Source: Roseateles sp.
GTDB lineage: Bacteria > Pseudomonadota > Gammaproteobacteria > Burkholderiales > Burkholderiaceae_C
Length of the DNA stretch: 64,000 nt
Direction of reading: 5' to 3'
Assembly (NCBI GenBank): GCA_019234295.1
Contig: JAFALK010000015.1
Span: 1 to 64,000 of the forward strand
The notes beneath the pieces were generated by a model. The model did no database searches and was not told the DNA's origin. It saw only the letters and a program-made list of their open reading frames with translations. A program made the position numbers and the translations under genes. Position 1 is the stretch's first letter. Each line of letters begins with the position of its first letter. This document shows, piece by piece, positions 54,631-64,000 of this stretch.

Positions 54631-55434
54631 ATGACCATCACGATCAAGACCGCCGCCGACGTCGAAGGCATGCGCATCGCCGGCCGCCTCGCCTCCGAGG
54701 TGCTGGACATGCTGACACCCCACGTCAAGCCCGGCGTCAGCACGGAGCAACTCGACAAGCTCGCCCACGACTACATCTTCAACGTGCAAAAGGCCACGCC
54801 GGCCCCGCTGAACTACTGCCCGCCCGGCTACACGCCCTACCCCAAGTCGATCTGTACCTCGATCAATCACCAGGTCTGCCACGGCATCCCCAATGACCGG
54901 CCGCTGAAGAACGGCGACATCGTCAACATTGACGTCACCGTGATCAAGGATGGCTGGCATGGGGATACCAGCCGCATGTTCATCGTCGGCGAAGGGTCGA
55001 TTGCCGCGAAACGCCTGTGCAGCTTCACCTACGAGGCCATGTGGAAGGGCATCGCCAAGGTCAAGCCCGGCGCGCGCCTGGGCGACATCGGCCACGCGAT
55101 CCAGACCTTTGCCGAAAGCAACGGATTCTCGGTCGTGCGCGAGTTCTGCGGTCACGGCATCGGCCAGGTCTTCCATGAAGAGCCGCAGGTGCTGCACTAT
55201 GGCCGCCCGGGCACGCTGGAAGAACTGCAGCCCGGCATGATGTTCACCATCGAGCCCATGATCAACGCCGGCCGCCGCGAGATCCGTGAGACCGGTGACG
55301 GCTGGACCATCGTCACCAAGGACCGATCTCTCTCCGCCCAGTGGGAGCACACGGTGCTGGTCACCGACACCGGCTACGAGATCATGACGCTCTCCGCGGG
55401 CAGCCCGCCGCCGCCCGCCTTCATCACCGGATGA
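54631..55434 (+). CDS. map: Methionine aminopeptidase, type I
   Basis: 267 aa pita-bread enzyme that removes N-terminal Met. Metal ligands are in [20 protein letters not shown] (two Asp), [20 protein letters not shown] (His), [11 protein letters not shown] (Glu) and [14 protein letters not shown] (Glu). A TAAAAT hexamer is located seven bases upstream of the ATG. Its stop overlaps the glnD ATG (ATGA). Confidence 0.97.
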   Translation: MTITIKTAADVEGMRIAGRLASEVLDMLTPHVKPGVSTEQLDKLAHDYIFNVQKATPAPLNYCPPGYTPYPKSICTSINHQVCHGIPNDRPLKNGDIVNIDVTVIKDGWHGDTSRMFIVGEGSIAAKRLCSFTYEAMWKGIAKVKPGARLGDIGHAIQTFAESNGFSVVREFCGHGIGQVFHEEPQVLHYGRPGTLEELQPGMMFTIEPMINAGRREIRETGDGWTIVTKDRSLSAQWEHTVLVTDTGYEIMTLSAGSPPPPAFITG

Positions 55435-58013
55435 ACGCCTCGCTGCTGGCCGAACAACGTCGCGCGCTAAAAGCCGGCAAGCAATCGCTGATCGAGGCCT
55501 TCCGCGTCGCTCCCCCTAACGTCCCGCTTGCGCGGCGCCTGCTGCGCGACCTGGCGGCCCTGGTGGACAGGCATCTGCAAGAGCTCTGGCAGCAGGCCCA
55601 TCTGCCCGCGGGCAGTAGCCTGCTCGCTGTGGGTGGCTACGGACGCGGCGAACTCTTCCCTCACTCGGACGTGGACGTGCTTGTCTTGCTGCCCGAAGGC
55701 ACGGACACCCATGGCGAGGCAAAGACCGGCATCGAGCGCTTCATCACCGCCTGCTGGGACATCGGCCTGGAGATCGGCTCCTCGGTGCGCACGCCGGGCG
55801 AGTGCGTGAGCGAGGCCAAGGGCGACGTCACGGTACAGACAGCCCTGCTCGAATCGCGCCTGCTGGCCGGCGACAAGCTCCTGTACCAACGCCTGGAGCG
55901 ACAGTTGGCCAAGGCCATGGATGCCAAGGCTTTTCTGCGCGCCAAGACACTGGAGATGCGCCAGCGGCATACCAAGTTCGAGGAAACGCCCTACGCGCTC
56001 GAACCCAATTGCAAGGAAAGCCCCGGTGGACTGCGTGACCTGCAGGTGCTGATCTGGATCGCCCGCGCCGCGCGCCTGGGCAAGACCTGGAAGGCGCTCG
56101 CCAGCAAGGGCCTGATCACGAGCTTCGAAAGCCGCCAGCTCCAACGCAACGAAGGCATCCTCACGCTGATCCGTGCGCGCCTGCACGTGATCGCCGGCCG
56201 GCGCGAAGACCGCCTCGTCTTCGACTTGCAGACCGCCGTGGCCGAAAGCTTTGGCTATCAGGCCAGCGCCGGACAGCGGGTCTCGGAAGTGCTGATGCGT
56301 CGCTACTACTGGGCCGCAAAGGCGGTGACTCAGCTCAACCAGATCCTGTTGCTGAACCTGGAAGAGCGCATCATGGGCTCGCAGCAAGCGCTGACACAGC
56401 CGATCAACGAGCGCTTTCTCGAGCGCGCCGGCATGCTCGAGGTGGCGAGCGACGAGCTCTACCAGCGCGAGCCCCACGCTATCCTCGAGACCTTTCTGCT
56501 CTACCAGCAGACGCCCGGGATCAAGGGCCTCTCGGCCCGCACCCTGCGTGCGATCTACAACGCCCGCGGGCTGATGAACGGTGCCTGGCGGCGCGACCCT
56601 GCCAACCGCGCGATGTTCATGAAGATCCTGCGCCAGCCCGTCGGCCACACGCATGTGTTCCGCCTGCTCAACCAGACCTCGGTGCTGGGCCGCTACCTCT
56701 GGGTCTTCCGCGCCATCGTGGGCCAGATGCAGCACGACCTGTTCCACGTCTACACCGTGGACCAGCACATCCTGATGGTGCTGCGCAACGTGCGGCGCTT
56801 CTTCATTCCTGAGCACGCCCACGAATACCCGTTCTGCTCGCAGCTCGCCGCGCAATGGGAGCGGCCCGAGCTGCTCTACATCGCCGCCCTCTTCCACGAC
56901 GTGGCCAAAGGCCGCGGCGGTGACCACTCCGAGCTCGGCGCCGTGGAGGCCCGCCGCTTCTGCCGCGAGCATGGCCTCTCCAAGACCGATGCCGAGATGG
57001 TCGTCTTCCTCGTGCGCGAGCACCTGACGCTCTCGCGCGTGGCGCAGAAGGAAGACCTCTCCGACCCAGAAGTCATCGACGCCTTTGCCCAGCGCATGGG
57101 CGACGCCCGCCACCTCACGGCCCTGTACCTCCTGACCGTGGCCGACATCCGCGGCACCAGCCCCAAGGTCTGGAACGCCTGGAAGGGCAAGCTGCTGGAA
57201 GACCTCTACCGCGTGACCCTGCGCCGCCTCGGCGGCGCCAAGCCCAACTTCACCGCCGAGATCGAAGCCCGCAAGCAAGAAGCCCGACAGACCCTGGCCC
57301 TGCGCTCCGCCCTGCCCGGCACCGAGAAGCCGCTATGGGACACGCTGGCCGTCAGCTACTTCGCCCGCCACGAGGCCGGCGACCTGGCCTGGCACGCGCG
57401 CGAGCTTTGGCGCCACGTGCAGTCCACCGCGCCGGTGGTCCGTGCGCGCCCCTCGCCGATCGGCGAAGGCCTGCAGGTGCTGGTCTACGCACCCGACCAG
57501 AGCGATCTGTTCGCTCGCATATGCGGTTATTTCGACGGCGCCGGCTTCAACATCCTCGATGCCAAGGTCCACACCACGGACAAGGGCTACGCGCTCGACA
57601 CCTTCCAGGTCATCAGCCCCGACCGCGAGGCCCAGCAGCGCGACCTCGTGAGCCTGGTGGAGAGCCAGCTCGGCCAGGCACTGGCCAGCCAGGGCCCGCT
57701 GCCCGAGCCGCGCCGCGGCCGGCTCTCCCGCCGCGTTAAGTCCTTCCCCTATACGCCACGCGTCACGCTGCGACCCGACGAGCGCGCTCAGGCCTGGCTG
57801 CTGTCCATCAGTTCCAGCGACCGCGCTGGCCTGCTCTACGCGATCGCGCGCGTGTTGGCCCGCCACCGCATCAACCTCCAGCTCGCGAGAATCTCGACAC
57901 TGGGCGAGCGCGTGGAAGACACCTTCCTCGTCGACGGCCCAGCGCTGCAACAGAACAAGCTGCAGCTGCAGATTGAGAGCGAATTGCTGGACGCAATCTC
58001 CCTGCCGGCCTAG
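55431..58013 (+). CDS. glnD: Bifunctional uridylyltransferase/uridylyl-removing enzyme (PII)
   Basis: 860 aa. The nucleotidyltransferase domain ([20 protein letters not shown], about residues 62-81) uridylylates PII; the HD domain ([20 protein letters not shown], about 480-500) removes UMP; two C-terminal ACT domains ([20 protein letters not shown] and [20 protein letters not shown]) sense glutamine. It is the primary nitrogen sensor. It overlaps map by four bases. Confidence 0.97.
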   Translation: MNASLLAEQRRALKAGKQSLIEAFRVAPPNVPLARRLLRDLAALVDRHLQELWQQAHLPAGSSLLAVGGYGRGELFPHSDVDVLVLLPEGTDTHGEAKTGIERFITACWDIGLEIGSSVRTPGECVSEAKGDVTVQTALLESRLLAGDKLLYQRLERQLAKAMDAKAFLRAKTLEMRQRHTKFEETPYALEPNCKESPGGLRDLQVLIWIARAARLGKTWKALASKGLITSFESRQLQRNEGILTLIRARLHVIAGRREDRLVFDLQTAVAESFGYQASAGQRVSEVLMRRYYWAAKAVTQLNQILLLNLEERIMGSQQALTQPINERFLERAGMLEVASDELYQREPHAILETFLLYQQTPGIKGLSARTLRAIYNARGLMNGAWRRDPANRAMFMKILRQPVGHTHVFRLLNQTSVLGRYLWVFRAIVGQMQHDLFHVYTVDQHILMVLRNVRRFFIPEHAHEYPFCSQLAAQWERPELLYIAALFHDVAKGRGGDHSELGAVEARRFCREHGLSKTDAEMVVFLVREHLTLSRVAQKEDLSDPEVIDAFAQRMGDARHLTALYLLTVADIRGTSPKVWNAWKGKLLEDLYRVTLRRLGGAKPNFTAEIEARKQEARQTLALRSALPGTEKPLWDTLAVSYFARHEAGDLAWHARELWRHVQSTAPVVRARPSPIGEGLQVLVYAPDQSDLFARICGYFDGAGFNILDAKVHTTDKGYALDTFQVISPDREAQQRDLVSLVESQLGQALASQGPLPEPRRGRLSRRVKSFPYTPRVTLRPDERAQAWLLSISSSDRAGLLYAIARVLARHRINLQLARISTLGERVEDTFLVDGPALQQNKLQLQIESELLDAISLPA

Positions 58014-58066
58014 TTGAAATCACTAGAGTGCGGCAGCCCAGCCGTGGCTATACTTTTTCAGTCCGT

Positions 58067-58142
58067 GGGGGAGTAGCTCAGCTGGGAGAGCGCTGCGTTC
58101 GCAATGCAGAGGTCGGGAGTTCGATCCTCCTCTTCTCCACCA
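58067..58142 (+). tRNA. tRNA-Ala (anticodon CGC)
   Basis: 76 nt with encoded CCA. Anticodon stem CTGCG/TGCAG with loop TTCGCAA (CGC); T-arm GGGAG TTCGATC CTCCT. A TATACT -10 hexamer is at 58049-58054. It reads GCG, an abundant codon in this GC-rich genome. Confidence 0.93.
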
Positions 58143-58194
58143 TTCAGATGATCGCGACCATTCTCATCGTGAACCGCTACGCATAAATCTGCTG

Positions 58195-58241
58195 GGATGG
58201 CAGGCTTATGGATAAGTTTCTCGGGTGGCAGGTTTATGGAT
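58195..58241. repeat. Direct repeat, 19 bp in two near-identical copies
   Basis: GGATGGCAGGCTTATGGAT (58195-58213) and GGGTGGCAGGTTTATGGAT (58223-58241) differ at two bases and are spaced 28 bases apart. They border the IS5 relic; they may be the remains of an element end. Confidence 0.7.
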
Positions 58242-58475
58242 GCCTAGCCGCGCGTCGACCCGCATTGATGACAGTGGCACCCACGAGCTGCGTGCTGGGG
58301 TCGAACAGGTCACAGTTCACCTCGCTGCGGCCCGCTCGCGAACGGTGCGCAAACAGCGGCGCCAACGACGCCTCGGTTTCGTTCCTGGGCAGCCGCGTGG
58401 TCAGCACCGCCAGCGGATGGCGCAGTCGATAATCAGATCTAGCCGGGCGCGAAAGAAGTCGTCGGTGGACACGAA
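58240..58475 (-). pseudogene. IS5-family transposase relic (N-terminal fragment, frameshifted)
   Basis: On the minus strand, one frame reads VSTDDFFRARLDLIID and, after a one-base loss, another continues LRHPLAVLTTRLP, EASLAPLFAHRSRAGR, then VGATVINAGR. This follows the N-terminal order of IS5-group transposases (DDFFRARLDQMIDLRHPLAVL, then DLFGP.. and GVSNAGRPRLP). The rest of the gene and the IS ends are lacking. Identification is from family memory. Confidence 0.7.
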
Positions 58476-58635
58476 GCGCAGGTCCAAAACTCCCGGAAAC
58501 TGACATCCATTGCACCTGTTGCTGGGAGTTCTGACGATCGTCATCTGCCTCGCAACGTCAACATTCATCCAGGTTGTGGCGATATTGCAAGGCCGACCAC
58601 GTAGAGCATCCCGCGCAAGCAAACGCGCCCAACAC

Positions 58636-59730
58636 TCAGTGCTGCAAATGTCGGATCGCGAGGTCCGCCAGGTCGCGGCTGAGCGTCCCAACTGCCAGTG
58701 AACGTTGCAAGGCCTCCTGGCTCTCTGCCCGGTGGCCTGCCGCTTCGAGCGCCAGGCCCAAACCCAACCAACCCCGGCCATCGTGCGGCTCCAGCCTGAC
58801 GGCGCGCTGGAACTGCGCGACTGCTTGGGCGTTTTGTCCCAGCTTCAGCTTCACGTGACCGGCGAAGTCGGCAAATTCGGCGCTACTGTCGGCGAAGGAT
58901 TGGTATTGGGCGAGCGTGCCATCGGCACTGCCGAGCTTGCCCTGCTCGTATTGGACCCGTGCCAGCGACAGGGCCCAACTGACTTGCCCGGGCGACACAG
59001 CCAGACCTTGCTGCAAGGCGTCGACCAGCTCATCCCACCGCTGAGCCTTCGCCAAGCGACGCAGCAGCAGTTGGCGGGCCGGCACGCAAGTCGGCTCAAT
59101 CTGAAGGGCCGTGCGCAAATGAGCATCCACGTCAGCGTCCATCCCTGCCTGCTCCTGCAACTGCTCGGCGACGGCGAGTTCGGCCATGGCGCGATCGTGA
59201 GGCGTTTCGGGCATCGTGCTTCTTTGCACATCGGGCTTTGTCGGCGGCATCGCCTGCTCTGCCGCGCTCGATGCACCTCGGAGTGTGGCATTGACACCCG
59301 AAGTGCGCCTGAAGGCCTGGGCGCGGTTCTGCGCAGGTTCGGGCGATTTCGCCACCTGAACGGTCGCATGTTGAAGCTGCCCTGGTGACATCTGCGCAGC
59401 CGACGGCTGGCTCGGCGCCAGCAGCGATGCCGGTGTCGCGACGGGCGAAGGCGCGGCCGCAAGCGACAGCGATACGGAAGGGCTGGGGCCAGGGCCGGGA
59501 GCGGCACCGCGAAGCGCTTGCCAATGCGTCAAGGCCCACAGGCTCGCGGCCAGCGCCAGGACAAGCAGCACCAGCAATCCTCGCCAGCGGCCTGGTCTGC
59601 CGGACCGCGGTGGGGTCGCCGCCACGCCCGCAGGCGGCGTGGCCACCACGCCGCTCTGAAGGGCTGCGCGCCCCGGTACATCGGGGCGCTGGGCGTCCAG
59701 ATTGCGCAAGACGTCGTTGATCAGGCTCAT
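58636..59730 (-). CDS. mshN: MSHA biogenesis protein MshN (TPR)
   Basis: 364 aa. MSLINDVLRNLDAQRPDVPG is the MshN/PilN-partner N-terminus; one transmembrane helix (GLLVLLVLALAASLWALTHW, about 50-69); an Ala/Pro/Ser-rich periplasmic linker (75-190); C-terminal TPRs (AEFADFAGHVKLKLGQNAQA; FQRAVRLEPHDGRGWLGLGL). It follows mshM with one intervening base and is the last gene of the cluster here. Confidence 0.85.
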   Translation of the reverse strand: MSLINDVLRNLDAQRPDVPGRAALQSGVVATPPAGVAATPPRSGRPGRWRGLLVLLVLALAASLWALTHWQALRGAAPGPGPSPSVSLSLAAAPSPVATPASLLAPSQPSAAQMSPGQLQHATVQVAKSPEPAQNRAQAFRRTSGVNATLRGASSAAEQAMPPTKPDVQRSTMPETPHDRAMAELAVAEQLQEQAGMDADVDAHLRTALQIEPTCVPARQLLLRRLAKAQRWDELVDALQQGLAVSPGQVSWALSLARVQYEQGKLGSADGTLAQYQSFADSSAEFADFAGHVKLKLGQNAQAVAQFQRAVRLEPHDGRGWLGLGLALEAAGHRAESQEALQRSLAVGTLSRDLADLAIRHLQH

Positions 59731-59731
59731 C

Positions 59732-60559
59732 TCACAACCATCCTGGTGCTGCCGTGCCTTCGGTGTCCTTGGCTGCCGCCCGGGCGTGGCGGACACCGAC
59801 GACATGGCGCCCCTCGCCATACACCGCAAGCAAGGCCTTGTGGGCAAGGATATTGATCAGGCGGGGCGTGCCGCGGCTCGCACGGTGCAGGCAGCGGACC
59901 GACAGCCCGCCGAACACGGACGCACCACGGTAGCCGGCCTTGTGCAGCCGCTGCTCCAGATAGTGAGCGACCTCGGCCCGGTCGAGCCCGACCAGGCGAT
60001 GGTGGAAGGCAATGCGCTGGCGCAGCTGCCGCACGGTGGGCTCGGCCAGGCGCTCATCAAGCTCGGGCTGTCCGAAGATGACGATCTGCAGCAGCTTGCG
60101 CTTCTCCGTCTCGAGATTGGACAAGAGCCGCAGGGATTCCAATGTCTCCAGTGGCATGGCCTGGGTTTCGTCGATGCAGACCACGACCTGGCGACCGGCC
60201 GCAGAATGCTCTAGCAGGGCGTTGTTGATCTTTTGCATGAGCTGATAGTCGTCGGCCCGCGTTGCCACCTTCAGTGACAACTCCTTGGCCAGGGCACGCA
60301 GCAGATGGCGTGGCGACAGTTGTGGATTGGGCAAGTAGGCCGACACATGGTGCTCGGGAAGCACCTGCAGCAGGCGCCGACACAGCAAAGTCTTGCCGGT
60401 GCCGACTTCGCCGGTGATTTTGATGAACCCCTCGCCGCAGGACAGGGCGACGAGCACCGTGTTGAGCGCTTCCTGGTGACTGCGCGTACCGACGATGAAG
60501 CCCGTGTCCGGCGTGATGCTGAAGGGCGGCTCGTTCAATCCGAAATGGTCGAGATACAC
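59732..60559 (-). CDS. mshM: MSHA biogenesis ATPase MshM (ExeA/GspA-like AAA+)
   Basis: 275 aa. MYLDHFGLNEPPFSITPDTG is the ExeA/MshM start; Walker A ITGEVGTGKTLLCRRLLQVL; Walker B QVVVCIDETQAMPLETLESL; sensor region IVIFGQPELDERL and RGTPRLINILAHKALL. Such ATPases help place or remodel the secretin or the pilus platform. No C-terminal peptidoglycan-binding domain, so shorter than GspA. Confidence 0.9.
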   Translation of the reverse strand: MYLDHFGLNEPPFSITPDTGFIVGTRSHQEALNTVLVALSCGEGFIKITGEVGTGKTLLCRRLLQVLPEHHVSAYLPNPQLSPRHLLRALAKELSLKVATRADDYQLMQKINNALLEHSAAGRQVVVCIDETQAMPLETLESLRLLSNLETEKRKLLQIVIFGQPELDERLAEPTVRQLRQRIAFHHRLVGLDRAEVAHYLEQRLHKAGYRGASVFGGLSVRCLHRASRGTPRLINILAHKALLAVYGEGRHVVGVRHARAAAKDTEGTAAPGWL

Positions 60560-60572
60560 CGACGCCCCTTGC

Positions 60573-62369
60573 TCACTGCCACCCCATGACGGGCCGCCGC
60601 TGCGAGGAAAGTTGTTCGACGCGCTCGCGGCTGTCCGCCAGCCCCTCTTTCCATGAGGAGTCGCCGACGATCACGGTGGAGCGGATCAGGATGACCAATT
60701 CGCTCTTGTTGTTGAGCCCCGCCTTCTGGCCGAACAGCGCGCCGACACCCGGCAAGGCGCTCAGACCGGGCAGCCCGGAACGATTGTTGGTCTGCTGCTG
60801 ACTCATCAGGCCGCCGATCGCCACAATGGTGCCGTCCTGGACCCGCACGACGCTGTCGGTCTCGTTGATATTGCTTGAGGCCAAAGGTAGTGTGAAGTTG
60901 CCGAACTGACCGAGATTGATGTTCTGGTGACGCTCCTCCACCACGCTGACCGAGGGGTGTACGTGCAGGATGATGTTGCCGTCGTCGTCGATCTGCGGCG
61001 TCACGTCCAGCGCAATGCCGGAGAAGAAGGGTTGCAGCTTGATATCCGGAATCGAGGGCGCCACGGTGCCACCCGGCAGCGCCGAACTGGTCTGTGTCGC
61101 CGAGCCGCTGATGCCGGTGACGAAATAGTCGTCGGTGCCGACCTTGAGCACGGCCTTCTGGTTGTTGGTGGTGGCGATGCGCGGGCTGGACAGCACCTGC
61201 ACGTCGCCCTGCCCCTCCAGGAAGGACAGGACGGCCGCGAAATCGTTGGACTGGAAGGCCAGGCCGGCAAAGCCATTGCCATTGCCGTCGGTACCCAGGC
61301 TGCGCGCTGCCCCGCCGGCCGACACCGTGGTGCCGGCGGTGAGGGTGCTCGGCAGGCCGCCGAGTCCGCCGGCCTGGGTCACCATCGACCCCGTCAGCCC
61401 TGCCGTGCTGCCGACCAGCGTGCCGGTTGCGCCCAGCGTGGCTCCAGGTGCCACGACGCCGAAGCTGAGCTTGCCGAGCTTGCTCCAGTTGATGCCGGTC
61501 TGGTAAGAATTGGACAGCGAAACCTGGATGATCTTGGCCTCGAGCATCACCTGCCGTTCGACCACCAGTTGCGTGGCGTGCAAGTAGTCGTCGACTGCGC
61601 GCAACTCGGCGGGCATGGCCCGCACCAGGACGACGCCCGACTCGGGGTTGATGATCACGCGACGGCCATCCAGTTCGCCGACGATGGTGCGCAGCGCGCC
61701 ATCAAGGTCCTTCCAGAAATCGAATTCCGAAGACGTGCGGACGCGCGAGCTGTCGTTCATCACGGCGCCGCTGCTGGCCGACGTGCCGACGGCACTGGTC
61801 GAGCCAGCGGCCGCCACCGGTCCCGCGCCGTTGGGAGAGACGCCACTGGTCGGCGAACTGCCGGTGACGCGCGTTTCACTCAGGCCCGCCCGGCGACCGG
61901 CCAGGTAATTGATCCGGAAGATGCGGTTCTGAATCGAGTTGGGACGTACGGTGACGCGCTGACCGCGGAACGCGAAGTCATAGCCGTACAGTTCGCGCAG
62001 GGCATCGAGCGCTTCATGCACCGTGACGTTCTTCAGATTGAGGCTGACGCTGCCCGTCAGTTCAGGCGGAATCAGCACGCTGTAGGAGCTGTCCAGCACG
62101 ATGGCATTGAGCACCTGCGAGATCGGAGCGTTGTCAACCGCGAGGTTGAAGCGCAGTTCAGGCTTTTTGACAACTGGCGCCTCGAAGTTCAAAGGCGGCA
62201 ACATTGCCTGGCTGAGCGCATTCGAATCCCCTTGATTGCGATGCGTGCTGCTCGCCGCGGCATCCAATGCCTGGCTGATCGGTTCGGCTGCGCCAGGGCG
62301 CGTGCCGTGCGGAGCGCTGCATCCGGCCAGCCAAAGCCCTGCCATGATCAAGGCGCAAGTCGACCTCAT
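60573..62369 (-). CDS. mshL: MSHA-type pilus secretin MshL
   Basis: 598 aa outer-membrane secretin. Lipoprotein signal with lipobox LAGC (residues 14-17); an N-terminal STN-like segment (VDNAPISQVLNAIVLDSSYS); a Ser/Gly/Ala-rich stretch (168-205); and a secretin core with VQVLSSPRIATTNNQKAVLK and VRVQDGTIVAIGGLMSQQQT. It forms the gated pore for the pilus. Start overlaps the mshK stop (ATGA). Confidence 0.93.
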   Translation of the reverse strand: MRSTCALIMAGLWLAGCSAPHGTRPGAAEPISQALDAAASSTHRNQGDSNALSQAMLPPLNFEAPVVKKPELRFNLAVDNAPISQVLNAIVLDSSYSVLIPPELTGSVSLNLKNVTVHEALDALRELYGYDFAFRGQRVTVRPNSIQNRIFRINYLAGRRAGLSETRVTGSSPTSGVSPNGAGPVAAAGSTSAVGTSASSGAVMNDSSRVRTSSEFDFWKDLDGALRTIVGELDGRRVIINPESGVVLVRAMPAELRAVDDYLHATQLVVERQVMLEAKIIQVSLSNSYQTGINWSKLGKLSFGVVAPGATLGATGTLVGSTAGLTGSMVTQAGGLGGLPSTLTAGTTVSAGGAARSLGTDGNGNGFAGLAFQSNDFAAVLSFLEGQGDVQVLSSPRIATTNNQKAVLKVGTDDYFVTGISGSATQTSSALPGGTVAPSIPDIKLQPFFSGIALDVTPQIDDDGNIILHVHPSVSVVEERHQNINLGQFGNFTLPLASSNINETDSVVRVQDGTIVAIGGLMSQQQTNNRSGLPGLSALPGVGALFGQKAGLNNKSELVILIRSTVIVGDSSWKEGLADSRERVEQLSSQRRPVMGWQ

Positions 62370-62773
62370 GGTTGGTCCTCTTTGTGATGGGTGCTCTTGC
62401 GCTCGTGTGCGGGCGCTGCCACAGGCTGCTTGACGACGTCGGGGGTCAGCCGCAGATGCGATTCACCGCCCGGCCCGCTCAACACGGCTTCGCGTTCGTC
62501 CAGGCGCACAAGGCGTGCCGCGCCGATCCGATCGCCGACACTGACGAGCCGGCCGTCGATCACCGCCCGCGGCCGCCCCCCCTGGCGAGGCTGAAGCACG
62601 GTCTGCAGGCGTGGTCCGCCCACGGTTCCGCCCTCGGCGGCCGAGGCGGCCGCGCTCGCCAGCCAAAGGGCCGGCGGCTGCGTAGGATCGGCTGCCCACC
62701 CCTGCGCGCCGAACAACAGCAGGCCGCAGCTCAAAGAGAGGCGAAGAGCGCCAGGAGTTACAGCGATAGCCAC
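62366..62773 (-). CDS. mshK: MSHA biogenesis protein MshK-like (pilotin/PilP-like)
   Basis: 135 aa from a GTG that overlaps the mshJ stop by 16 bases. A signal peptide (LRLSLSCGLLLFGAQGWAAD) precedes DPTQPPALW, the typical MshK N-terminus; the rest contains VIDGRLVSVGDRIGAARLVR, a beta-rich HofP/GspC-like fold binding the secretin. The C-terminus is basic (APAHERKSTHHKEDQP). Confidence 0.8.
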   Translation of the reverse strand: MAIAVTPGALRLSLSCGLLLFGAQGWAADPTQPPALWLASAAASAAEGGTVGGPRLQTVLQPRQGGRPRAVIDGRLVSVGDRIGAARLVRLDEREAVLSGPGGESHLRLTPDVVKQPVAAPAHERKSTHHKEDQP

Positions 62774-63453
62774 GCTTGATCCCGGCTCAAGGTATAGGCC
62801 CTCAGTTTCATCTCTGCCCTCGGGAATTCGAGCACTTGGTATTCTAGGTCGCCCCATCCTAGGCGCGGCCCGAGCAATTCCAGTTGTCGCAGATAGGCAC
62901 CGAGTTCGTCGTAACTGCCTTGCAGTCGAATCTCGACGCCATGCCGATAAAGGCCGACCGCGTGTTCACTGGCAGCCCGTATGGGGCTCGAGGCTGCGTG
63001 CCCCGGGTCGGCCGGCAGCACCCTTTGCGGCGGCAGCGTCTGCAGGCTCATCAGCCGCAAGCCCGGTTGCCGCGCCAGCACTTGGCGCAGCAGGCCGTTC
63101 ATTTCTCGCGGGGTGATCAGGGAGCGGTCGATTTCTTCAAGTTGACCGTCCAGGCGTTGCCGCTCAGCTTGCAGAGCGCTCAGGGCCGCGCGCGCTGCGG
63201 CATCCGGGTCAGCCTGGGCTTGTGCATTCAGGGCCGCCAATAGCGAGGACTCATTGGCAAGCTGCGTACGCGTAGCATCGATGTGGGCACGAACCGCACT
63301 GGCGCGCAAGCGCAGCGGGTCAAGCCACAGGGCGTTGACGATCAAGGCCGGACAGATCACCAGGGCCGCGGCGACCATCATGCGCTCGCGCCGCGACAGC
63401 GCACCGTAGCGGGTCGCCCAGCGACTGAAAATCGAAGGCAGGCGCAGCGTCAT
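62758..63453 (-). CDS. mshJ: MSHA biogenesis protein MshJ (PilO/GspM-like)
   Basis: 231 aa. One transmembrane helix near the N-terminus (MMVAAALVICPALIVNALWL, residues 25-44), a coiled-coil (ALNAQAQADPDAAARAALSA; LQAERQRLDGQLEEIDRSLI), then a ferredoxin-like domain (GLYRHGVEIRLQGSYDELGA). It forms part of the inner-membrane alignment complex with MshI. It overlaps mshI by four bases. Confidence 0.85.
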   Translation of the reverse strand: MTLRLPSIFSRWATRYGALSRRERMMVAAALVICPALIVNALWLDPLRLRASAVRAHIDATRTQLANESSLLAALNAQAQADPDAAARAALSALQAERQRLDGQLEEIDRSLITPREMNGLLRQVLARQPGLRLMSLQTLPPQRVLPADPGHAASSPIRAASEHAVGLYRHGVEIRLQGSYDELGAYLRQLELLGPRLGWGDLEYQVLEFPRAEMKLRAYTLSRDQAWLSL

Positions 63454-64000
63454 GGCGCGGGCTCCTGCCGTCGGGTCGTCATGGCGTGCAGATGGAAGTC
63501 GACGTAGCGCATCCGCGGTCGGGGCCCCAGTCCGCTGCCAGAGGCGCCCTCATGGGTGTCGACCGCCGGATCGACGGCTTTCATGTCCAGCGCAGCAAAA
63601 CGCTTGCCCGCAAAGGCCGTGTCGCCATTGAGCCCGTCGATGTAGGCCGGAAGCAGGGCCGGCTCCAGCGCACGTCCCTGAATATCCACCCCATCGGCAC
63701 CGAAGGCGAACCCCACCAACCACAATCCGTCCAGCGTGTGTCGGGCAAAGCCGCCCATCATGCCGGCATAGTTCGGCACGGAGGCCGCGCGCTCCCTGCT
63801 CTGCGCGAGGAAGGCCAGAACCTCCCTGCGCTGGCTCAGCTCAGACTGCGTGGCCTCGATGGCGTGGCCCAACGTGTCATCGCCCTTGCGTGCGGCCAGG
63901 CGCAGTTTCAGCGCCTGGCTGTTGGCCTGCTCGACGGTCAACTGGGCATCGACGCGCGAAGCCTCCTGCTGCAAGCGCGCGAGCTGAGTCATTGCCAGGC
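63450..64000 (-). CDS. mshI: MSHA biogenesis protein MshI/PilN-like, 5'-truncated by window edge
   Basis: At least 183 codons, open at the window's right edge. A heptad-rich helical part (LARLQQEASRVDAQLTVEQA) is followed by a PilN-like domain (MMGGFARHTLDGLWLVGFAF). The N-terminal transmembrane helix expected of this family must lie beyond 64000; an internal ATG at 63992 is probably not the true start. Confidence 0.75.
   Translation of the reverse strand, partial: LAMTQLARLQQEASRVDAQLTVEQANSQALKLRLAARKGDDTLGHAIEATQSELSQRREVLAFLAQSRERAASVPNYAGMMGGFARHTLDGLWLVGFAFGADGVDIQGRALEPALLPAYIDGLNGDTAFAGKRFAALDMKAVDPAVDTHEGASGSGLGPRPRMRYVDFHLHAMTTRRQEPAP

Larger units (their letters stand above)
58143..58635. 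other. Gene-poor breakpoint region between tRNA-Ala and the MSHA cluster
   Basis: Apart from the direct repeats and the IS5 relic described, no intact gene is seen in these 490 bases. Base composition is slightly lower in GC around 58500-58580. Confidence 0.6.

Noticed and set aside
55467-57278. 603-codon frame antisense to glnD
   Set aside because: Antisense shadow; GlnD motifs are all intact on the plus strand.

Overview
The window is GC-rich chromosomal DNA, very probably from a betaproteobacterium of the order Burkholderiales (Rubrivivax/Leptothrix/Roseateles-like). This is inferred from the EarP/EF-P pair with Arg32, both N-end-rule aminoacyl transferases, a long ClpS-ClpA pair, the tetR-pcm-tolC cluster and an MSHA-type pilus cluster. 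No 16S rRNA is present, so genus is not claimed.

Layout. 1-141: 3' end of a group II intron abutting the start of a LysR gene. 144-8507: lysR-lgt-dnaQ, two tRNA-Val(CAC), an FAD oxidoreductase, divergent bpt/aat versus arsC-like/ribE, and an orphan cheR-TPR gene. 8519-8885: decayed fnr/crp regulator. 9068-13528: icd, a cold-shock gene and clpS-clpA. 13525-16613 (minus): tightly overlapping TPR, cyclophilin, cyclophilin, lpxH, mtfA genes. 16773-22520: cysS, DNA glycosylase, accA, tilS, lysC, tRNA-Ser(GCT).

22520-38090 is accessory DNA between two tRNA genes that point at each other. On the left, an orphan P4-type integrase follows tRNA-Ser, then three small cargo or native genes (GreA/B-like, GST, zinc-ribbon protein). 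An IS1111-type (IS110 family) element has truncated a phage lytic transglycosylase. A unidirectional phage-derived element then runs back from tRNA-His(GTG): integrase, AlpA-like factor, initiator with embedded iterons, DnaB-like helicase, DUF5681 protein, PP-loop PAPS-reductase-like protein and probable virion-internal proteins. It has no capsid, portal, tail or large terminase gene.

38091-58142: tRNA-His, ppiD, tRNA-Val(TAC), HU, pgsA, a lipoprotein, uvrC, then earP-efp, a DUF4153 membrane protein, an M28 peptidase, a Lys-rich secreted peptide, a prolyl-hydroxylase-like oxygenase, yaaA, tolC, pcm, tetR, uppP, map, glnD, tRNA-Ala(CGC). 58143-58635: an IS5-family transposase relic and short direct repeats. 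58636-64000 (minus): MSHA pilus assembly genes mshI(partial)-J-K-L-M-N, ending at the IS relic instead of continuing into mshE/G.

How genes work together: Aat and Bpt add Leu/Phe to protein N-termini, and ClpS/ClpA recognise and unfold such proteins, so a complete N-degron route lies within 9 kb. EarP rhamnosylates Arg32 of the EF-P encoded just downstream. PpiD, the two cyclophilins and LpxH/Lgt/UppP serve envelope biogenesis. TetR has a palindromic operator at its own start and probably controls the pcm-tolC run.
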